Below, piece after piece: positions 24,271 to 37,033 of a stretch of 64,000 nt of DNA. Source of the stretch: Linnemannia hyalina (lineage: Eukaryota; Mortierellomycota; Mortierellomycetes; Mortierellales; Mortierellaceae). The notes under the pieces are model-generated. The model worked only from the letters and a program-made list of their open reading frames with translations, had not been told where the DNA came from and did not search any database. Made by a program: the position numbers and the translations under genes. The number at the start of each line of letters is the position of its first letter. Within the stretch, counting starts at the first letter, position 1. The stretch covers positions 248,001 to 312,000 of the forward strand of contig JAHRHY010000002.1 of the NCBI GenBank assembly GCA_019671135.1. The letters are read 5' to 3'.

Positions 24271-26899
24271 ATGTACAGAGTCAAAACTCAGTCTCTGGTT
24301 GTCACCCAACGCGTGCGCAACGTAAGTGTTTGTGGTTGACGGATCCAAATACACCTGCACCGTACCAACAACAACAAAAATAACAGATCTGAACTTGACT
24401 TTTCCTCTTTGTTCTCGTTTTTTTTTAGCCCAGACTCTTGGCCACTTCAACAGTTGCACTCGTCGCTGCTGGATCCCTCGTCACAAAGACCGCATATTGC
24501 CAGCATGTAAGATCCGTCCCCTTTTTTCTGTACAAACTCCTAACACTTGCATGCGTAGAACATTGACCTAACCTCTTTTCTTCCTTGCGCTTCTACTTCA
24601 CAGGATTCGTCAATTCAGGCTGAGGCTGACGATTTGAAGGAGGCCGTCCAAGAGTTTGCTGACCACATCCTCCAACTCGCCGACTCTCCCTACGACAAGT
24701 CCTCCCCCTCTTCTTCCCCTTCGTCAGGCCGCGACCATGGACACAGCTCACCCTTCTTCTCTTCCATGGGCCATCGCTCCCACCACGGTGGCTTTGGATT
24801 CCGTTCCTCGGATAATGATGGAGAGCATGATGGCAACTACCACAACCCCAACCACTCCTCTGAGGGCAATGTTTCTTCGTTCAGAAGGGGAGGCGGTAAC
24901 CAGGTCCGTGGCGTGTATGTTGAAGAGCCCCTCGTTCCTGCTCTCTTCTACATTACCGTCGCTGGATTGACTGGAAGTATCCTCGCCCGCAGAAGTAAGG
25001 TTTTTTTTTGTATATCACGTCATACGGATGCATCCTTTCTCTGTGTTTCACTCTGCTCACGCAAAAAAAATTCTCTATTTTCCTGTATCTGTACATTGCA
25101 AACTCCATCAAATAGGCAACTTTTTGTTCAGGTTCTTATCCCCCGTCGCGTTGGCACTGGGAGCCTCAGCATACTGCATCCCCAAGACGACCAACAACGT
25201 GATCCACGGCCTGCGCACCTATGACTACACGCAATGGTCGCACGACATGCAGCACAAGTACTTCCATGCCAAGAAATCCATCGTCGACACCACTACCAGT
25301 CTCACCTCTGCTACAGGGTCCATCGCCGGGTCAGTTGTCCAGGGCGCCCAAGGCGCTGCTCACGATCTTGCGGAAAAGACCCACGAGCTTACGGACAAGA
25401 CCCAGCATTTGATGGACGATGTGAAGGAGAAGGGTAAGGGTGTTGCGCATGAGATCCAGGATAAGGGTGAGAGTCTTGTCAAGGAGGCCAAGGGATTGGG
25501 ACATGATTTGACACACAAGTTGGACCATGCCAAGGACGAGGTAAAGGATCAGGTTGAGGATGGGGCGGACCATGCGAAGCATTGGTGGAATTCTGAGAAG
25601 AAGTCTGTTGAGAAAGGGGCCAAGGATTTGAGTAAGACTGCGAGACAGACTGGGGAGGATGCCAAGGATTGGGCGAGGTCGAATTCTGGGTTCGATCGTC
25701 ATGATGTCGAGCGTGGGTTTGAGCGGTTCAAGTCCAAGGCCCAGGATGAGTGGGACAATGCCCGGGACGAGATGAATGATGTCTATGAGAACGGTCGTTC
25801 TTCTCGGTTTGGACGTGATGCGCGTCACAAGTTTGAGTCGTGGAAGGATTCTGCAGAGGACTGGGCCGAAGACCGGTCCCGTGATGCCCGCGGAACCTTT
25901 GAGCGCAACAAGGACTCTGCTCAAGACTGGGCCGAGGATCGATCCCGCGATGCTCGTAGAAACTTCAACCGTGCTAAGGGATCCGCCCAGGACTGGGCCC
26001 AAGACCGTGGATATGAATCCCGCCAGATAGGTCGCGATTTCGAGAACCGTTTTGACGATACCCGCAGCGAGTTCAAGAAGTACGGTCGCGAAGCCGAGAA
26101 CCAGTTCGGCAATGCCCGTGACGAGGTCAAGAAGCACGGTCGCGAAGCCCGTGATTTCTCCGAGGACCGGTTCCGTGATGCTAGACGCGATATCCGTAAC
26201 CGCGCAGAGGATCTGCAGGACCATGGTCGTCGACAACTCCACAAGTTTGAGCACGAAGCCGATGATCGCACTGGTGATCGTCACGGTGGATGGGGCTTTG
26301 AAGGTGATAGAAACACTGAGGACTTTGGAGGTCGTCGTGGTCGATATGAGGAGCGTGAAGAGTACGGAGGCCGTCGAGATGGTTGGAATGCTGATGACTC
26401 CCGTCCTCGTCGGTCTGTAACCGAGGCTGCCAAGGAAGGCAAGAGCTGGTGGTCCTCCTCCTCTCCTCGCCACAACAGTGCCGCAGACCCCTACGAATCC
26501 TACGACCGCGACACCAACAACCGTTCCACCTGGTGGAAGGCCGGCTCCGGCACCTCGGGTCCATCACTCAAAGACTCGGCCCGCGACGAGTTCTCCCACC
26601 TCAAACACCAAGCCCGCCGGGGCGCCGACCGCATCTACGACAATGTCGATGACAAGGTCCAAGATGGACAGTCCTGGTTGGCCGGCACGAAGCACGATCT
26701 CCAGGACCGGTTCCAACACGCCAAGCATGATATGCGAAACAAGTTTGCCCACGACCAGGGTCGTGAGTTTGGAGGGCTCGGCAAGGCAGGAGGACATAAC
26801 CACGAGTCGATTTACTCTCATGATAACTGGTTCCATTATGATCATGGCGAGGAGGCCATGGCCGGAGGACGACGTGGGCGTGGCGAGAGGGGTTTGTAA
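24271..26899 (+). CDS. MICOS subunit Mic26/Mic27 (ApoO family) with long amphipathic-repeat tail
   Basis: ApoO-type MICOS subunits sit in the mitochondrial inner membrane and help shape crista junctions, binding cardiolipin (family knowledge). Exons 24271-24321, 24429-24506, 24604-24994, 25116-26899 give 767 residues. The basic N-terminus (MYRVKTQSLVVTQRVR) suits a mitochondrial presequence. The ApoO core at about residues 140-205 shows EEPLVPALFYITVAGLTGSI, SPVALALGASAYCIP and THE-type amphipathic helices. Unusual: after it come about 550 highly charged residues made of 11/22-residue repeats (AKDWA/AQDWAEDRSRDARR type), resembling LEA or apolipoprotein helices, where ApoO proteins normally total 200-270 residues. 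The frame is open throughout, so the fusion is real in this assembly. Confidence 0.8.
25847..26044 (+). repeat. Three 66-nt tandem repeats (22 residues each)
   Basis: Units at 25847-25912, 25913-25978 and 25979-26044 encode variants of [DG]SAxDWAxDR followed by a basic/aromatic half. They are the clearest units of a longer, more diverged 11/22-residue periodicity running through the tail of the MICOS-type protein. Confidence 0.8.
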
Positions 26900-29380
26900 A
26901 GAAGAAAAAGGGTTCAGTCGGATCTTTGTACATAGCAGTTATTTATTTTGTATCAGTAAAGGTATCAGTTTACTTCGCCCATTGTGAAATTGGTGGCAAA
27001 ATGTCGCGAGCATTCAAGGCGGACACAAACGCATTCCCGCGTCAAACAAGTTACTGACCTCATAACAAAGATTCTTAAGGCTCCATCAATCCCGAGGGGA
27101 TACAGGAGAAGAAAAAGATTAAGAAGGCGAGGAAGGGGAGTAAGAGAAACAAGGACAGTATGGGTGACCTAAATAAATACTTTGTTGGACTAGAAAAACT
27201 TTTGTAGGGGATGGAGTTGGCGAACGGAGATGTATAAGCGCAGAGCAGTGATAGAGGGAGATAGAATAAGATTACATTCGTACCAGTACCAAGGTCATTG
27301 TACCCGAGGTGTCTGAGGGTATATGTGTTAAAATCAAGAGTTGTGGTGATGCAGGTGTAAATGCACCAATTAGCAAAGAAACGAGGAGGGATAAGAAGAA
27401 GGGGACGGAGAGGAGAAGCGTGAAGAGAAGCGTATCCACTCACCGCTTCTTTTCTTGTTTGCTATCTTTCAAAGGTTAAAGGTACCCTGGCAATGAATTG
27501 TCGTGAGGCAGACATTGCGTATCATGTTCTGTCGCCTCGAAATCTCGCCACCAGAAAGCCCCAAATGTTATGATATGAAAAAGAACACGTCGGTCACACT
27601 GCGGACAGGAGAGTACAGGCAATAAATTGTCCAGCCAATGTTCGGCTTGGGTGATTTTTTTCTCAGAGACCATTCTGGACACTTGCATACGCTCAGATCG
27701 TCATTTTGGAGACGAACAAGTTGTCATGTAGTTGATCCCTGGTGCGTACACAGGCCTCTATATGCTTTGTTGTTTGCTAAAGCTGTACTTGACCGCCTCT
27801 CTTTTTTTTCACTATATTCTTATCCTCATTATCCACTCCTCACCTTCTACCCTCGTTTTCTCCAAGTGAACTCTTGTTCGCTAATTATTTTCTCCAAGAG
27901 ACATGCTACACATGCTACATACCCGATACCCCAAAAACCCGAATGCCACACTCTCTCTCTACATCTAACATGCCACAGCCTCCCCTTTTCCACACGTTCT
28001 ACAGAAAAGGGACAGTGGTGGAGAAAATAACAAAATTCCCTCCTTTGGTTGGATGGATTGAGAATTCCACTCCCCCCCGAATCTTTCTCAGCATGGTCAT
28101 AAAGAGACCCTCGAATATCTCGCCTTGTGCCTCAATATACCGCGTTCATTCACCTATCCGACACATTCCTTGGAGTGTTGGTACTCCAGTCAACAGTGAC
28201 AACTTTCCTATGCTGCTATCTTATATACGTATGGACCCTCGTCATTTCTCGCTTCTAACTCTTCTTCTCTTTCTCTTTTTCTTTTTTCTTCTCGTCTCTT
28301 TCACAGTCGCCTTCCTAATCCCCGGTCATCATCATTATCCACTAGCAAAAAAAGAGACCCTCTAGCTCTTCCAGGACCTGGATCACCCTCCTTTATTTTT
28401 TCTTTCTCCACCCTTTGGATCCTCTTTGGTGCGCCACCTTTCTCTCTCCCTCTCCTCTCCTCACCCTGCTTGACTACCTGTCGCTTCACTTTTATCCTCT
28501 CTGATCTCTGTGTTATCATTTATCTTCTTTTCATTATCTACTTCCTTTCCATATTTTGTTGTTTGTTTTGCTCTCTGTGTTTCCATCGACCCTCTACAAA
28601 ACTCGCCTGCCATACTTCGCATCTCACTTTTCCTTGACCTTTGTTCCTGGCACAAAAACACTTTAAACATCACTACTCTCGAGCTTTTTGTATTTACTGC
28701 TATTTTTTTCTGGCACCGCCTCAGGACCATTTTCAATCTCCACGGTACGAGGTAGAGTAACTCTTAGCCAGATCGGAGCTTGAACAACCTATCTAGCGAC
28801 ACGAAGGGCTACTCCATGTTATTTCTCATGAACCCGTGCATCACCTTTCATACCATTTTTCTTTTGGAGGTGAAGATCGACAAAGCATCTATATTTCCAT
28901 TTCTATTTCATCCAACCTTTTCACACATTCTACACCCCCTGTCATGAAGAGAACGAGCATACCAAACAAATTCTTATCCCATAGACCACTTCGCCTCTCT
29001 TTCTCTGACTTTCCCCTCCCCCTTCTACGACAAGAAATGTGGTTCATTTCCCTTTTTTGTACCTTCGGTGAATCCGTATCCCGCTGAAAAGAAAAGAATT
29101 CTCTCCTTGTCTCTCTATCCCTCTTTGTTTCTTTTTCACCCCATTTCTACCTCTGCCAGGATGAGAAGGACATCGGTATTTTCTAAATACCTGCTTGATA
29201 AAAAACCCTGCATTGACCGGATTAGAGGTTTTCTGCACGGAAGGAATCATTTTCTGAACTGTTTGACTAACGACAATATATGCCATTTTTTTTCTCTCTC
29301 TTTCCCTTAGAATTAAACAAACACACATACAAAGGCAGCATATTCAAGGAACAAAACAACAGCCAACCACCTTTTTCAAT
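26900..29380. other. Long gene-free stretch upstream of the GT2 synthase
   Basis: About 2.5 kb without a supported gene. The first 600 bases are unremarkable; 27740-29380 is strongly pyrimidine-rich on the plus strand, like other promoters and leaders here. A 47-codon upstream open frame starting at ATG 28943 lies 440 bases before the synthase start and could be a uORF, without other support. Confidence 0.4.
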
Positions 29381-32300
29381 ATGCCGCCTCACCCACCAGA
29401 AGAGACGTCAGTCTTGAGCCACCGGCCTGGACAAGACGACGAGTCGTCCCGCCTGACAGTCCACTCAAAAGATCCTCTAGCATTCTCGTCTGCCAATCAG
29501 CTCAGCGTCGGGGGACTCAAGGGAGGGCTTCACTTTTCGGGCCTCTACGCGAGTGTCGACCACAACAACGATAATAACGATCTTTCTCCTGAGGTGTACA
29601 GAACCGGTATGGCCGTCGGTCGTGGAGGAGGGATCGACGTTGGTGGACAACAACCTCAGCCGTCGCAGCAACCAAACGGGATAAAGAACAACTCTGGTGG
29701 TATGGTGGCAGTCCTGTCGTACAGTAAGAGGAGTGAGCATTTTAGTATATCGACCAATTTACCGATGATGGGTGAGTTGCAGTCGAGGAAGGGGATGGAA
29801 GGATTGCAGTATTCAGGGCTGGCGAATCATTTGTCTACAGGGTTGGGTGATGGATCTGCGTTGTTGCCACCTTCACCTTCGATGACGCCGATTGGATTGA
29901 TGGAAGGACCTCCTAAGCCTCTTCGTGAGTTGAATGGTGCAGCGGCCTATCCGGGGAATGGAGTGGGAGGTGGTCAGCAGGGGCGTGGGTATTACTTTGA
30001 CCAGCAACCTCATCACATCCACCACCACCAACAACAACAGCAACAGTATTATCATCCTTACCAGCAGCACCAACAACTCCACCAGCCCCAGCCTCGAGGT
30101 CCCCCAAGTACATATCTTAATGAGTTCGGAAGTCAGCAGCAGCAGCAGCAGCAGCAGCCGAATGGGCACCAACCCTACATACCCTACTCTGGCAACTCGT
30201 CTCCAGCCTTCCCAAACAGCCCCACGATAGAGAACTTCCACTCCGCATACTCTTCTCCTGTCATTCACCACCGCAACTACGAATCCCTGCAATCCTCGCC
30301 TCACGACCTAGCAGCCCACTACCGGTCTTCTCAAGAGCAACTTGCATTCTACGATGGCAAATCTGCTGTGGTGGCTTCCATCGCCCCTCCTCCTTACACG
30401 CCCACGACCCCACAGAGCTATGGTCTTAAATCATCCTACGTTTCGCTGTGGAAGAAAGCTACTTGGATCGTCTTCACCATGGGAATCTTCCTCATCCCTT
30501 ACGGGGTTCTCAAAGCCTGTTTCCATCTCCAAGTCTCTGCAGGCGCCTGGCAGACGTCCATCACCTATGGGATGTTAATGACCGCAGATTTCTTTGCCGT
30601 CATCTGTTTCTCAGCCCTAAACCGCCGTCGCGTCAACCAACGTGTCAAGAAACGTGACCCATACTGGGTCGGACTGAGTACAGGCATCCTAGCAGTCGGA
30701 TACCGCGAAGACCCAATCCTCCTAGAAGGGTGCTTGAAATCTCTCCGCGCGATCCGGTACCAGCGTAACCAACGCGTCATGCTAGTTGTGGACGGTAACG
30801 AGGAGCAGGATGAGTATATGGCCCAGATCTTTATGAAGATCTTTGAGAAGCAAGGGGCGGCAGTTTTTCGACCAAATTTCTTGTGTATGGATCGGGAGGC
30901 GAGTGATAAGTCGAGGGAGGATCTGGTGAGACAGTTGGCGTACCATCCGGGCCCTGTTTGTGTGATGCAGCCGCATCGGGGGAAACGGTCAGCCATGTAT
31001 ACGGGCTTTGCGGCGTTGTTGCAGCAGGGGATTGAGTCTGTGGTCGTTACAGATTCTGATACTTATCTTGACCCTGCCGTCTGCAAAGGTACACTTTCTT
31101 TGTCCTTTTTTATTTTTTCCCTCGTCTGTCATTGTGCATTAACCTAACTTGTGGCTTTTTGCTAACCCAACATTTTCTTCAACAGAATTGGCATTTGCGT
31201 TGGCAGAGTCACCAATCGTGGGCGCAGCAACAGGAGAGGTCCGGATCTACAACACAGGAACCTGGGTCTCCTTCCTCTCCTCCCTCCGGTATTGGTTCGC
31301 CTTCAACCTCGAGCGCGGCGCCCAATCCTACCACTCCGTCGTCAACTGTGTCTCAGGTCCTTTAGGAATCTACCGCATGTCAATCGTTGCCGACGTGATG
31401 GACTCCTGGGTCAAACAATCCTTCCTGGGCGTCCTATGCACCTACGGCGACGACCGACACCTTACAAATCTCGTCCTCCGTGAGGGTTACAAAGTCAAGT
31501 TCTCTCATCACGCCATCTGTTACACCGACACGCCGATCCGGTTCATCGCCTGGGTGACCCAACAAACCCGGTGGTCGAAATCTTTCTTCCGCGAGATCCC
31601 TATCCAGCTCGGATGTATGCATCTCCACTCGCCTTGGATGACCTACGCGTTGTTGTACCAGTTGATCTACCCGATGATGATGATCTATAACCTGGTGAAC
31701 TGTATTTATTTCGGCACAGGGTCCCAGATTGCATGGTGGATGTTTTCGATCATGTTGGTGGGGTTGATGAAGACGGTGTATGCGGTGAGGGTGACAAGGG
31801 ATAAGAAGTTTTTCTTTACGACCATTTATGGGTTCTTGTATATGTTGGGATACGTCCCCGCAAAGGTCTACGCCGCCCTGACCCTCTACGACAACTCCTG
31901 GGGCACCAGGTAAGAATTGATTCCTGTTACGCTCCTTTTTTTTTTTTTTTTTTTTTTCCCCTTGCTCACGTTCTATGGTGTTTGGCTTTCATACCCCTAA
32001 CGAGTCTTCTTCCTCTTTTTTTTTTTTTCAATCTAACGCAACCAGTGCGCGTCTGATCAGGAATTTCACTCAACTGCAAGCCTACATCGCCCCCGTAACA
32101 TGGGGAACCATCCTCTTCTTTGGCGTCTTCAACAACCCCACCCGGTACTCTGAACGCGCACCCATCCCCGAAGGTCTCTCACCCTCACTCCTGACCGACG
32201 AGAAAGTCATCCGGATCCTCTTCACCTTTGGGTTCGCATATTTCTTGTGTTTCTTGTGGTTTTTCGTGAGAACGGGGGTATTGGTGAGGGAGTATAAAAG

Positions 32301-32412
32301 AGATTTCTCGTATGAGGAGTTGTTTGAGTGTATGTCGGGGTATGTGGAGGTTGAGGGCGGTGGTGGTGTTGTTGGGGGAGGGAAGCGGAAGGTTGCAAGG
32401 TTTGAGGTGTAA
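29381..32412 (+). CDS. GT2 glycan synthase, hyaluronan-synthase/Cps1-like
   Basis: Processive membrane glycosyltransferase that would polymerise a UDP-sugar and export the chain. Exons 29381-31088, 31186-31909, 32046-32412, 932 residues in frame. About 350 disordered residues with polyQ and His/Gln tracts come first. Two TM helices follow (IVFTMGIFLIPYG, MLMTADFFAVIC), then the catalytic core: LVVDGNEEQD, VVTDSDTYLD (about 554), YGDDRHLTN and QQTRWSKSFFRE (about 694). Four or five C-terminal TM helices close it. GDDRHLTN and QQTRWSKS-FRE are the strings I associate with hyaluronan synthases rather than fungal chitin synthases, whose loops are QRRRW. Product could be hyaluronan, a chito-oligomer or another polymer. 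The polyQ N-terminus is unusual. Confidence 0.85.
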
Positions 32413-32578
32413 ACTCTTTCTTTTTTCTTTTGTAACTAAAGCCCCAACTAAAACCAAAAACCATTAAACACCATGCACAGAAACAAAAAAAATGATTCTT
32501 GGGTAAATTAAATTGTCTAAACTGTCTATTTATCGAGTTAAAAACGATGCGGATTGAATAAATGATTACATGTAGATT

Positions 32579-34445
32579 CTAGAACATCTCAAAGGCAACA
32601 TAGGCCAGTCCAAACGTCGACATAATATCCACCAACTGGGCGAGCGCATAAAGCGTCGTCAACTTGAGCAACATCCTCGCCTCCCTCCTCAACTCATGAA
32701 ACTGCAACCCCAGCCCAATGCTGACAAAACTCATTGTCGAAAACCATTCACCGACCATGAACGAGAACGAATTCACCGCTTGCCGATCCTCCGTGGGTAC
32801 GACAGTGTTAAAAAGAATCGCGGTGAGGATAAAGCCGAGTACGAATTTGGGGAATCGGTTCCAGAGGAGTCTCCTGTAGGGCACGGGTTTGAATTCAGGT
32901 TTGGTACGGAGGGCGTCATCCTGAAGAGAGTTGTGTAATGCCCGCATACGGCGTTCTTCCCGTTGTGTCCAAACCGCCGCGACGCCGACCGAGATAGGTC
33001 CAATCAAGACATTCTGCACCATCTTGACCACAGCCGCTGTCTCAACCGCCACATTGTCCGGATCACCATAAATTGTAGCAGCCGCAATGACTGCACCCGT
33101 CGAATCAACACATCCACCAAACCAAGCCCCGGCAACCTTGGCACTGATCCCAACCGCCTTGGCGATGTAAGGCAGAGCAATGATAGAAGGGATAGTAAAG
33201 ACCGAGATGATAGCAATCGGGAGATCCGACTTGTTACCAGCTCCGAGGGAGGAAGAGAGGGCAATGGCGGCTGAGGAGCCACAGATGAAGGTTGCGCCGG
33301 ACATGATCATGGATGTTTGGAGGTCGATCCTGAGCCATGTGGTGCCGATGAGGGCTACGAGGACGAAGAGCGAAGGGGTGTCGATCCAGGATACGAAGAG
33401 GGCTCTTGGTGCAAGTGGCTTGAGCACATTGAAGTCAATGCTGTCAATAAAAAAAAATGAGATTGGGAAATAATATTAGACGATCACGCAAGTGCGATAT
33501 TTGACGCGAAATGACGAACAGTGATGGAGGTGACTGTTTCTTGGAAATGAATGAATAATGCATGCATCGGAAATGATGGGGACAGAGAGACCGTTGGAGA
33601 GGGAAAGGAGGGGGGACATACCAGAGGAGAACAAGAGAAATGGCAATGTACAGCTCAGTCTGCTGAGCAACCTTAAGCCAAGCAGGTAAAGGCTTCGACC
33701 GTCCATCGGGTAAGGGAGCCCCGGCCATCGCGTTCCTCAACATCGCACCAAACAGAATCGCCCAGATCGAGTCTCCCAAACTAGCACTCTTCACATTCTT
33801 CTGTGAAGCCAACCACTTGCTCAACATCGACAACGACTCAATCACCAGGAAGCCCTTATAGAATTGGTTCCAGTCCTTAGCATCAATCGCCCACAGTGCC
33901 AGGAACACAAGTAAACCCTGGAGAGGCAATAGGATCAAGAGGTCGAGGTTCCCGATAGATTTAAGAGCGTCGAAGGGATTACTGGTCCAGGGGTAGAAGT
34001 GGGCTGCAGGGATGTTGAAGCGGACGGCGGTGGAGACGAGGGCAAAAAGGAAGAGGCCGATCCAGCAGGGCCACCAATCTTCGTGGTTCCATCCCACGAG
34101 CCATGGGTAACGACGGACAAGCGTGTGGAGTACTGTCTTTGGTGGTTGTGTATGTCCTGCTTGACCGCCTTTTTTCTTTTCGTTGGTATTTTCTTTCGTT
34201 GTGGTTGAGGTTGTGATATGGTTATGCGTTGAAGAGGAGGAGGATGACGAGGAGGAGGAGGAAGAGGAAGATGAGAGGGACGGGGCTGGAGTGATGGTCA
34301 TAGAGTCATGTCGTGCGAAGGGTATCTGTGCCCGTGCTTGAGAAGTAGAGTCGAGGGGCGAGTCAAGCGAGGTGAGTTCTATTGTCGCAGTGGCTGCAGG
34401 AGTAGTCTGCTGACGAGGGAAGTGTTCTGATGTTACTGTTGTCAT
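32579..34445 (-). CDS. YeiH/UPF0324-like multi-pass membrane protein (putative anion/sulfate exporter)
   Basis: Exons 34445-33622 and 33440-32579 join to 561 residues. The first ~110 residues are Ser/Thr-rich and disordered (a 15-residue Ser run), then about 10-11 TM segments. The FICGSSAAIALSS motif and the FGGCVDSTGAV / VAVETAAVVKMVQNVLIGP block are what I recognise from the UPF0324 (YeiH, 'putative sulfate exporter') family, which is mostly bacterial. Function in fungi is unknown. A donor-like GTAATT at about 34616 followed by a 26-base poly(T) on the minus strand and an AG just before the ATG suggest a 5' UTR intron. Confidence 0.65.
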
Positions 34446-35344
34446 TGTCTGTTGTGTGTCTGTGTGATGCGAGTGGGTGATGAATCGACAGCCGAACAAA
34501 TGAATGTGAGTGGTTGGGGGGTTGAGAAAGGAGAGAATAGAAGGGCGGGAAAGACAAAAGGCAATAAGGAAAAAAAAAAAAAAAAAAAAAAAAAAGAAGT
34601 CCAAGAATAAGAATTACCTGCGAATGGAATCAGCGGAAGGCTTGCGAGGGAGAGCACACCTCTAAATAAAAAGGATCTATGTTTTTGCGTGCCATCGTTC
34701 ATGCGGGTAAATCTGTGCTTCCGCATCCAGCAATAACCAAGGCAATATGCGACTTACGGATTAAGGTATAGACAGAAACAACTACTCTCGTAGAAAGTCT
34801 CTCTCATCTGCTCAATGGACTGTTCGGAAGGGACTATGCCCCTTCGACTGAATCGCCCGTTCATTGTTACCTTGGACGCCTTGCCGATGCTCACTGTCCA
34901 TGCCGCCTTGTTGTCGTGGCTGAAATGTCAGTCTGTAGTATCCATCTCCACTCATGGACCTGCAGCATGCCAAACACACAAGTAAGCGATAGCAACAAGT
35001 AAGAACAAAACTAAACCAATCGATCTGTTTGTACAATCGTTCAGTCGTAAACAAGACAGCCCAAAGTACGTCCATGTGCTACTGTTCTCTATCATCATGG
35101 TTTCTATTGATAGAGGACAGGCAGGAAAAGACCGCCACCCACAGCCTGAGCACTGTGGTTCCCATGCACGTGACCATCAGCGCCAAGCCCAAAACTCCTA
35201 TTTCTCTCGCTTTAAAATGCGTCTTCCTTTCTTCCTTCTCTAACACTTCGACCTCTCTTCCCCTGCCGCCCTCTCCTTAGTCTCTCCACTCTTTCACCAC
35301 TCTCACTTTCACCCACCACCACCCACAACACACTAATACCTAAC
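34446..35344. promoter_or_regulatory. Divergent promoter region, YeiH-like / CYSTM genes
   Basis: About 900 bases between two divergent starts. It includes a 26-base A-run (34569-34594), probably inside a 5' UTR intron of the YeiH-like gene, and a pyrimidine-rich leader before 35345. No coding exon is supported. Confidence 0.45.
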
Positions 35345-36992
35345 ATGGATCCCTCTCAGCAAGACAAGGGCTACTACGCTTCCCAGCCCCCTCAGTACCC
35401 CCAGCAGGCCATGCCAGCCTACGGTCAGCCCGCTTATGGTCAGGCCGCCTCTTACTCGCCCCAGCCTGGCTACCCCCAGCAGCCCGGCTACCCTCCCCAG
35501 CAGCCCTACGGTCAGCCCGGATACCCCCAGTCCCCTGCCCCCGGCGGATACTATCCCCAGGGTAAGGATCCTTGATCATTGCTGTCCGTGTTGTATTTTC
35601 GAGAGATTCTCCTTTGTACGACGCACTGACTGACAACAACAACAATGATTCTTTTCTTCTAAATATGCAGCCTCTCCCCAGCCTGTGATCATTCAGCAGC
35701 AGGCACCCCCACCCCAGCAGAACAGCGGCAAGGACGACATGTGCATGGGATGGTAAGTCACCCAGTCGACATGAGAGACACAAAGTTGATCAGCCGTTTT
35801 CTCTTCACGGTTCCAGCGGTTTAGTGTCAAGGGACAACACAGTGAGAGCTCTGTTTTATTTTGCGTTCCTTGCCTTCCCTTCCTTCCTGTCCTTCCATTG
35901 TGAACCACTTTTCTTTTTTTCTTTTTGTGTTTTCGAAATGGACCTAGAGGAGTGATGATGAGACAAAAAGGCAGGTCAGGCACGACAAGCAACCAGGATT
36001 ATTGGGAATGGGACGCACAAAGAAAGACACATCAACAACAACAACAACAACAACAACAACAAAGAAAGGACGACTGTAAAGCCAGGGTGGATATGATTTA
36101 ACTTGTTTTGGAGAGTGGCTGTAGCCATCAACAGTAACGAAAACTATGTGCATCCGACGTTTGTTCCCTTCCCTTGCTTTCTTCTCGTTGACTTGGCTTT
36201 TTGTTTCCCAAGGATTTGGCGTATGCTGTGTTACATTCACTCACTCGACAATAACAATACCGCCGATACGGATAACGATTGAAGGATTGGAGTGGGATGG
36301 TGCTCTCAACCCTGCAACCCTCCCTTGCACTTGCCCTGTCTCCCGATGAATGTTCCTTTTTTCATTCCTCATATACAGCACACCGTTCTACAGATACACA
36401 TACACATACACACATGCTGCTCTAAATTCTACCTCTCCAAGAGGGTTGGAGTGGCCATGCACCATTTTGTTTTGTTCCGCAATGCCCTTTTTTTTTTTTT
36501 TTTTTTTTTTGGTTCCGCATGTCCTTTTTTTATCTCAAGCACTCACTCGGATTGGGTGGAAAAGGAGCGAGGGAGAAAGGGAGTAAAAGCAGGCTGTAGT
36601 GTTATCCTGGGCAGGGAAAGGGGTCACTGTTTTTGAGGCATTTATTTGTGTCTTGTCTCTCGCATTGTCTGCTGTTCTCTAGTCAGTCTACAAGATACTC
36701 TCAGAGATACCTTATTCACAGGCTCCATACACACACTCCCACACACAGAAATACTTCTTTCATCTACCAACAAACAACGCACAAACAGGCTCTCACCAGC
36801 GACAACGAAGTGCAAAATCGCAGCAGACTATCAAGTGACATAGAGAGAAGAAGCAAAAGGGTGGACGAAAAGGGGTTGAACGTGAATAGAGTAACGAGAG
36901 TGGGATCAATTCTCAGGGATAACAAAGGGACTGAAAGGGACAAGGGACCAATCCCTTCCGTCCATCTGCACGATGGGATAGGCAGATACTGC

Positions 36993-37033
<41 letters not shown>

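Noticed and set aside
25331..26473. 380-codon open frame on the minus strand opposite the MICOS-type gene
   Set aside because: It mirrors the repetitive, codon-biased tail of the plus-strand gene. The translation is Ile/Leu/Val/Thr repeats with no family resemblance and begins at a non-ATG codon.
28943..29086. 47-codon open frame before the GT2 synthase as a gene
   Set aside because: Pyrimidine-rich leader composition and no recognisable motif; at most a uORF.
35345..35758. Short CYSTM-gene product ending MCMGW without the anchor as the main protein
   Set aside because: A downstream exon encodes the family-defining cysteine-rich anchor in phase. Kept only as a possible intron-retention form.
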